Part shown: one piece after another, positions 57,480-64,000 of the stretch | Numbering within the stretch: position 1 is the stretch's first letter | How the letters are laid out: each line of letters begins with the position of its first letter | Source of the DNA: Kitagawia praeruptora | Lineage: Eukaryota > Streptophyta > Magnoliopsida > Apiales > Apiaceae | NCBI GenBank assembly: GCA_037693485.1 | Contig: CM075348.1 | Span: 35,954,501 to 36,018,500 of the forward strand | DNA length: 64,000 bases | Direction of reading: 5' to 3' | The notes under the pieces: model-generated | The model's database searches: none | Told to the model about the DNA's origin: nothing | What the model saw: the letters and a program-made list of their open reading frames with translations, nothing else | Position numbers and translations under genes: made by a program

Positions 57480-60400
57480 CACCCTATAAAAAATCTCGAA
57501 ATACTTTAGAGAATCTTAAATTGGTCAAGTCAATATATCAATTTATTTTCTTTTATTATGTTTTTGAGATTCATTTGAGGACTGTATTAAAAAACATGCT
57601 ACAAAAAATTGAATTATAATCAAAAAAATATTTATAGATTTTTTTTAAATGTTCGATGAATTATTTATTGTGCTTGTACATAATTATATTTGAAATTTAG
57701 TTTAGATCAATAAAATATTTAGTAAAAATTTAATATAAAAATCTAATAAATTAATATAATGATTTCAAAATAAATAACAAAACACCTAGGAGAATCTTAG
57801 TGTATTACATAATATTTCTAAATTTTTTTTTTCTAAAAATATTTATACATTTGTTTTAAAATTAAGTTACATATACAAATATCATATAATGCACCAAGAT
57901 TCTCTTACATGTTTCAAATCAATATATCATTTATTCCCTTTTATTATCTTTTTGAGATTCCTTCGAGAATTGTTTTAAAAGACATGCTATAAAAATTGAA
58001 TTTTAATTCCAAAAAAAATGTTTATAAATTTTCTTAAATGTTGAATAAATTAGAAATAGTCATGTACATGTACATAACTATATTTTAAACTTATTTTGGA
58101 TTAATAAAATATTGAGTAGAATTTAAAAATAAATATTTAATGAAATAATATTACAATTTAAAATAATTAACAAAACATCCAAGAAAATCTTATTGTATTA
58201 CATAATGTTTTTATACATTTTTTTAAAAAGAACTATACATTTCTTTGAAATTAATTTACATATAAAAATATCATTTATTACACCAACTTGAAGAATTATT
58301 TTAAAAATCATTCCATGAAAATTGAATTCTAATTTGAAAAACAATTCTATAGATTGTTCATGTAGTGTTCGAGACTTATTTTAGATCTCTAATATATTTA
58401 GTCGAATTTTAATATAAAATCTAATAAAATAATATTACAATTTCGAAGTTATCAACAAAATACCTAAGATAATCTTGGTGTATTAATATTTACATATATT
58501 TGTTTTTTTATAAAACAATTATACATTTCTTCTAAAATTAAGTTATATGTAAAAATATTATGCAATACACCAAGATTCTTTCAAACTAATATATCAATTT
58601 TTTAATCTTTTTAAGATTCATCGAGAATTGTTTTAAATAGACATGCTATAAAAAAAATTAAATTCAAATTCGAAAAATCACAAAAATTAAAATATTATTT
58701 TAAATAGAAATATTATAATACTTTGAAGAATCTCAAATGTTTAAAACAAATTTTAATATAAATAACTAATAAAATAATTATATAATTTTAAATTAATCAA
58801 CAAAATACCTAAGAGAATCTTCGTGTATTACTTAATATTTTTATACATTTTTTTAAAAAAAAGGAAACTATACATTTCTTTCAAAATTAAGTTACATATA
58901 AAAATAACATATAATACACTAAGATTCTCTTATGTGTTTCAAATCTTTATATCAGTCTATTTCTTTTTATTATCTTTTTGAGATTGCTTCGAGAATGATT
59001 TTAAAAGACATGCTATAAAAAATTTGAATTCTAATTCGATTTTTTTTATTATAGATTTTCTTAAATATTCGATGAATTATGTATAATGTTTTACTTGTGC
59101 TTAATTATATTCGAAACTGAATTCACATTAATAAAATGTTTAGTAGAATTTTAATATAATTAACAAAACACCTAAGAGAATCTTGAGGTATTACATAATA
59201 TTTCTATATATTTCTTTTTTTAAAAAAAAAACTAGACTTTTTTACTAAAATTAAGTTACATTTAGAAATATTATGTAATACTCCGTGTTTCAAATCAATA
59301 TATCAGTTTATTTCCTTTTGTTTATCTTTTAATTTGAGAATTGTTTTAAATAAATTTACTATAAAAAATTGAATTCTAATTTGAAAAAAAAAAACAAAAA
59401 TGAAAAAGTGTTATTTTAAATAGAAAAATTATAATACTTTGAAGAATATTAAAAACCAAAATCATTCTCTTCTTTGACGTAATTGTTTCAATTAAAAAAT
59501 GTTGTTAAAATTAATCGAAACTTGATAACTAAGAGCATGTATTATCCTACGTGGCTGGCATGAAATAGAGATTATGTAAAAAAAAAAAAACACTCGAAAC
59601 ACCTAAGTGAATCTTGGTGTATTAATATTTATATATTTTTTTTCAAAAACAATTATGCATTTCTTCTAAAATTAAGTTATATATAGAAATATTATGCAAT
59701 ACACCAAGATTCTTTCAAATCAATATATAAATTTATTTTTTTATTATCTTTTTAAGATTCATCGAGAATTGATTTAAATAGACATGCTATAAAAAAAATT
59801 AAATTCAAATTCGAAAAAATCACAAAAATTAAAAATATTATTTAAATATTATAATACTTTGAAGAATCTCAAATGTTTAAAACAAATTTTAATATAAATA
59901 ACTAATAAAATAATATTATAATTTTAAATTAATCAACAGAACACCTAGAAGAATCTTCGTGTATTACTCAATATTTTTATACATTTTTTTAAAAAAAACG
60001 AAAACTATACATTTGTTTCCAAATTAAGTTACATATAAAAATAACATATAATACAAGAAGATTCTCTTACGTGTTTCAAATCATTATATCAGTCTATTTC
60101 TTTTTATTATCTTTTTGAGAATCCTTCGAGAATGATTTTAAAAGACATGCTATACAAAATTTAAATTCTAATTCAAATTTTTTTAATAGATTTTCTTAAA
60201 TATTCGATGAATTATTTATAATGTTTTACTTGTGCTTAACTATATTCGAAACTTACTTCAGATTAATAAAATATTAGTAAAATTTTAATATAATTATTAA
60301 ATGAAGTAGTATTACGATTTCAAAATAATTAACAAAACACCTAAGAGAATCTCTTGAGGTATTACATAATATTTCAATATATATTTTTTTAAAAACCAAT

Positions 60401-60618
60401 TAGATATTTCTACTAAAATTAAGTTACATTTAGAAATACTATGTAATACTCCAAGATTCTCTTATGTGTTTCAAATCAATATATAAATTTATTTCCTTTT
60501 TTTATCTTTTAATTCAAGAAGAATCTCAAAAAACAAAATCATTCTCTTCTTTGACTTAATTGTTTCAATTAAAAAATGTTAAAATTAATCGAGGTATATT
60601 ATAAAAACGAAATTTGAT
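57480..60618. repeat. Degenerate tandem array, about 365-bp unit, with higher-order repeat
   Basis: Eight copies of the marker (A/G)AAACACCTA(A/G)GAGAATCTT or a close variant start at about 57779, 58161, 58455, 58801, 59164, 59600, 59937 and 60333. In each unit this is followed by AAATTAAGTTACAT and often by the inverse ACACCAAGATTCTCTTA, so units fold back. Segments 58455-59590 and 59600-60700 match more closely than neighbouring units, giving a higher-order period near 1.14 kb. No coding frame is present. Confidence 0.8.
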
Positions 60619-60860
60619 AACTTAGAGCATCTAGCAATATTATCCTATGTGCCATATTAGGTGGCATTAAATAGAAATTATGTAAAAAAAAAAAATACAC
60701 TCGAATGAAAAATTGCCCTTAGCAAAAAATTATAGACAATATACATAACTTTCATTATAGTTATATCTATTAGAGTTCTACTTACCAGGCCTATGTATAA
60801 ATTTAATTATTTCCTAATTAAATTTTTTTAGCCAACCAATATATATATGGGAGATGCTCT
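60619..60860. mobile_element. MITE-like element with TTAGAGCATCT ends
   Basis: TTAGAGCATCT at left and AGATGCTCTAA at right are inverted, bounding about 240 bases that include AGCCAACCA near the right end, a word also seen in the repeat at 14890-15211. A diverged left part recurs at about 59540 as part of the higher-order repeat. A target duplication is not clear. Confidence 0.5.
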
Positions 60861-61301
60861 AACAACATTAAACGACTTAAAGAATCACAAAAGTTTAAAA
60901 TAATTTTTACCTTTTTAAGCATTTTATCATTTAATTTAGAACAAATTATTTTGCATTATCTTTTCAAAATTTTGTTGTGTATATACCAATTCATCCTACC
61001 AAGTTTTTTACATTTTTAAAATTAAAACTCAATTTTGAATCTTAATTTCAATTTTCTACTAATATTAAAAGAAATTAGTCAATTTTTAATAAAATACTAA
61101 TAATAAAACATATAACGGAATCTTAAATTTGTTAAATGTTAACAAATATTAAAGTTTGTTTTTTAATAAGAACAAATACTAAAATTAAAAATGTTTTACC
61201 GAATTTATGTGTAATGTATCATGATTTAGAATCTGATTTGTAAATGTTCATTTTAATTTTTGTTACAACCATGAGTTTTTTTTTTTGGAAGAATATCGTG
61301 A
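60861..61301. other. AT-rich spacer
   Basis: No gene or repeat boundary is visible before the copia LTR. A TGTTACAACC at 61261 is an alternative LTR start. Confidence 0.4.
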
Positions 61302-62494
61302 TGTTTTACACTGGAAGAAGTCCAGCCAGATTAAGCCTCAATGTAGCTTCAAAAAAGTGGATTTATTTCTAAGAGACAGAGATTTTTACAAGTGAAAGGT
61401 TCAGACAGAGAGTACAGTGGATAAAGAGAAAGAGATGAGAAGAGAAAAGGAATCACACTTGAATGTGAAAAGATAAAGGACAATCATTGAAGTTAGTCAT
61501 TCATGAACTAGACCGTGCATGAAGCGTCAACAGAATATTCAATGGTATTCTTTTATTAATGTCAGTGATTCAGAAAAGGATTAAGACAATCTAAGGATGA
61601 ATAATTATTCTCCTTTAATTAATTAAATCAAGTAGTTAATTTAATTAATAAATGAATTCTTTGAGAATTAATTAATTTATTAAATTAATTATTAAGTTAA
61701 TTAAATCAGAATAATTATTTAAGCAAGCTTAAATTAAAATGATTATTTATTTTAATCAAATTAATTTAAAGCTGAAAAAAATGAACAAGCAAGACAATCA
61801 GAGATTGTCTTGCCAATTGTCTTGGTAGTACAATTAGAGATTATCTTGGAGATCAGAAATTGTCTTGGCAAGAAAAAAAGGTCACATAAATATCTGAAGA
61901 CAAGTTGTCTTGGCGATTGTCTTGGCTGTACAAAGCTGATTGTCTTGGAAGAACAGATTGTCTTTGATGTACAATTCGAACTGAAAATAGGCAGGGACTT
62001 CAAAGACTTGTTCAACAAAAATTCTACTAAGGCAACTAAACACAGCAGGGCAAGATATTACAACAAAATATCAGATCAAAAAGATCAACAAACACAACAA
62101 CTATCTCTCATCTTTAAAGCTACTGTAAGAACATTAAATTCGTAGAAAAATCATAAGCTTTGTATTTGTAATATTCTATCCGTTCAAACTTGATTACTTG
62201 TGACTCTTGTACTATTAGCGAGTTTTTACTCCTAATCTATATCTCGATTTTTATTAACAAATTAAGAAAAGTTCATGTCGAATTTTCTAATTTGTTTTTG
62301 TTAACTTGATATTACTCTGTACTGATTTTGTAACAACCCTCAAGTTTAATATATTGTTATATTTAACTTGAACTTTGTTTCATATAATTCCGCACAAAAT
62401 TTGTCTAAAGTGAATTTAAATCTTAAGGACAAATTTCGATAAAAGGGTAAAGATTGTATTCAACCCCCCTTCTACAATCTTATTGGACCTAACA
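61302..62494 (+). repeat. 5' LTR of the second copia element
   Basis: The right end CTAACA at 62494 is fixed by the primer site; the left end TGTTTTACACTGG is tentative. Between 61804 and 61966 eight copies of ATTGTCTTGG or a one- or two-base variant occur, with GTACAA words between them. Near the right end lies TTCAACCCCCCTTCTACAA, the same arrangement as in the first copia LTR. Confidence 0.7.
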
Positions 62495-62496
62495 AT

Positions 62497-62508
62497 TGGT
62501 ATCCGAGC
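62497..62508 (+). other. Copia primer-binding site, one mismatch
   Basis: TTGGTATCCGAGCC follows the LTR end; TGGTATCAGAGC is the usual tRNA-iMet site, so one base differs. Confidence 0.75.
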
Positions 62509-62592
62509 CGTTTGATTGACATACAAATCAAGATCATATCCTTACTCAATTAAAAATCAAGCTTGAATTTTTAACTCACTTAAAAATTCATC

Positions 62593-63414
62593 ATGACTTC
62601 TAAAGCCATTGTTAAGATACCCATCTTTGATAAAGATAATTATGATATGTGGAAAAATAAAATGGAGTTGTTTATGGATGTTACAAATCCAAAATATTTG
62701 GGTGTTTTGAAAACTGGACCTAAAGCTCCTATGGTCCTTGAAGATGAAGTTGTTACTGCAGGAATTGTTGTAACACCTGCTAGATCTTATGAAAAGGATC
62801 CTGCTTCTTATACTCCTGATGAAAAGGAGGATGCTGGACTAGACAAAAATTTAAGACTCATCTTAATAAATTCCCTGGATGCTGTGATGTATAGTCATGT
62901 GATGAACTGTAAAACTGCTAAACACATATGGGAAACTATTGAAACCATTAATGAAGGAACATATGAAGTCCGGGAAAACAGACTCCAGATTTTAACCTCT
63001 GAATATGAACACTTCAGAGCTGGCCCTAATGAAGGCATTCAGGAAGTGTTTGAAAGGTATAACAAAATAATCAACAACTTGCAAATCCATGGCAAGCACT
63101 ATACACAAAAGGAGATTAACATGAAGTTTTTGCTGACTATGCCTACTCACCTAAAACATAGAATAACTGCCATAAGAGAATCTAGAGATTTAAATAAGAT
63201 TGCTCTTGAAAGATTGTTTGTTGTTCTGAAAACTTATGAGTTGGAACAAGTACAACAGAAGGAGATCTCTGGTAAAGGCAGAGTGGCAAGTTCTTCTACA
63301 GCTCTAGTAGTTGAAGCTCCTAAGGAAGTGGAAGCTAAGGTTGTTCGACCTTACAGCTCAGACAAGGAACAGACTAAAGTGGAACATGGTCAAACACCAG
63401 CTACTCAGGATTAG
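62593..63414 (+). pseudogene. gag: Copia gag (UBN2-type), 3'-truncated by insertion
   Basis: The frame opens MTSKAIVKIPIFDKDNYDMW and continues with NKMELFMDV, LDAVMYSHVMNCKTAKHIWE, RENRLQILTSEYEHFRAG, FERYNKIINNLQIHGKHY and LERLFVVLKTYELEQ, the copia gag capsid region. It ends artificially at TQD followed by TAG, which is the first base triplet of the inserted repeat. The zinc knuckle expected further on is missing. The first 270 codons have no break, so this copy looks younger than the one at the left edge. Confidence 0.85.
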
Positions 63415-64000
63415 GGATGGGAAAAAAATCTGATCCGACGGATACCCGATTCGAAATCCGATTTTTTATCCGATTCGAACCCGATATTTTGGATTTGGAT
63501 ATGGATATGGATTTAAATTTTAAACCCGAAAGTTTTTGGATATGGATTTCATGAAACCCGATCCGAAACCCGAAACCCGATCAAAACCCGAGCCGAACCC
63601 GAAACCCGAAAAATACCCGATTTTTATTTATTATATTTTATATTTTACATATTATATATTATATATAAATGTATATTATAAATACATATTATACATACAC
63701 TATTATATATATATATATACTTATATTATATATAAATGTATATTATAAATACATATTATACATACACATATCTTTGAGACATAAGATATGGAAAGATCGA
63801 GAAATAAATTGTCATGGATGTAGCGGTATTTTTTAACTTACTTACACAATTTTTTTTATTTTTTGTTAAGCAACTTATTTACACTATTTTTAATTTTGAA
63901 TACCCGAAAAAAACCCGATCCGATCCGAAACCCGACGGATTTGGATTTGGATATTGAGTTTTGAATCCGAAACCCGATACGATCCGAAACCCGAAACCCG
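63412..64000. mobile_element. hAT-like repeat, left end, runs off the window
   Basis: It starts TAGGGATGGGAAAA, a common hAT-type end, and consists of reiterated ACCCGATCCGAAACCCGA words around an AT-rich centre with TATA-rich runs. The right end and the 8-bp duplication (expected CTCAGGAT) lie beyond the window. Confidence 0.6.

Larger units (their letters stand above)
61302..63411 (+). mobile_element. Second SIRE-like copia element: LTR and gag only
   Basis: A plus-strand LTR is followed by a primer site and a gag frame, after which a hAT-like repeat begins. Protease and pol are not in the window; they may lie beyond the hAT-like insert or be lost. Confidence 0.75.

Noticed and set aside
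61810..62145. 111-codon plus-strand frame in the second copia LTR
   Set aside because: It is translated across the reiterated ATTGTCTTGG word inside the LTR and has no homologous domain that I know.

Overview
This is a plant nuclear window, most likely from a eudicot. Four things point that way: one spliced gene of a plant-specific methyltransferase family, plant-type Ty1/copia and Ty3/gypsy retrotransposons, Stowaway, hAT-like and Mutator-like elements, and strongly AT-rich intergenic DNA. I cannot name the species from sequence alone. The SIRE-type copia elements and the extra ORF would fit an asterid such as an Apiaceae, but that is a guess.

Layout. 1-10543 is a minus-strand SIRE-type copia element whose 3' LTR lies left of the window; its gag is split by a solo LTR (7898-9373, target duplication CCCTT). 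10544-14365 holds two diverged copies of a roughly 3 kb local duplication, each carrying its own insertions. 14672-15893 is the upstream region of the only convincing host gene and contains another small duplication with a foldback MITE in one copy. 15894-25524 is a seven-exon gene for a Golgi-type putative methyltransferase of 600 residues, related to the Arabidopsis PMT6/PMT7 branch; its large introns contain repeats, including an 889-bp hAT-like element. 25525-37538 is intergenic: palindromic repeats, a hAT-like MITE, a Stowaway MITE, a young non-autonomous LTR element (30652-33222), a broken copia reverse transcriptase (33757-35275) and an LTR-like block with a periodic motif.

37539-39089 is a row of four foldback MITEs joined by (TA)n microsatellites. 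A fifth related element starts at 39107 and is split by a complete Ty3/gypsy Tat-type element (39592-50175, TSD CACAC, two RNase H domains). That gypsy element carries a separate antisense gene in its 3' half, with two recognisable introns. 50646-51228 is a minus-strand solo LTR of a relative of it (TSD GATAG). 53099-54621 has three more foldback MITEs and a long (TA)n tract. 56470-57478 is a poly(A)-tailed retroposon. 57480-60618 is a degenerate tandem array of about 365-bp units with a higher-order period of about 1.14 kb. 61302-63411 is the LTR and gag of a second, plus-strand copia element, and 63412-64000 is the start of another hAT-like repeat.

The most notable patterns are four. (1) Several retroelements carry a private short word repeated many times: ATCCGTTGAT across LTR, gag, pol and extra ORF of the first copia; ATTGTCTTGG in the second copia LTR; a TTCGA-CTCAAG-ATTC word in a third LTR; and CTGGTCGAAA in the gypsy 3' region. 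(2) The gypsy element has an antisense intron-containing gene. (3) A family of foldback MITEs sits at (TA)n tracts, with a shared core, bZIP-like ACGT words near the apex, and exchanged arms. (4) The extra ORF of the first copia runs at least 581 codons and is broken by only one stop.
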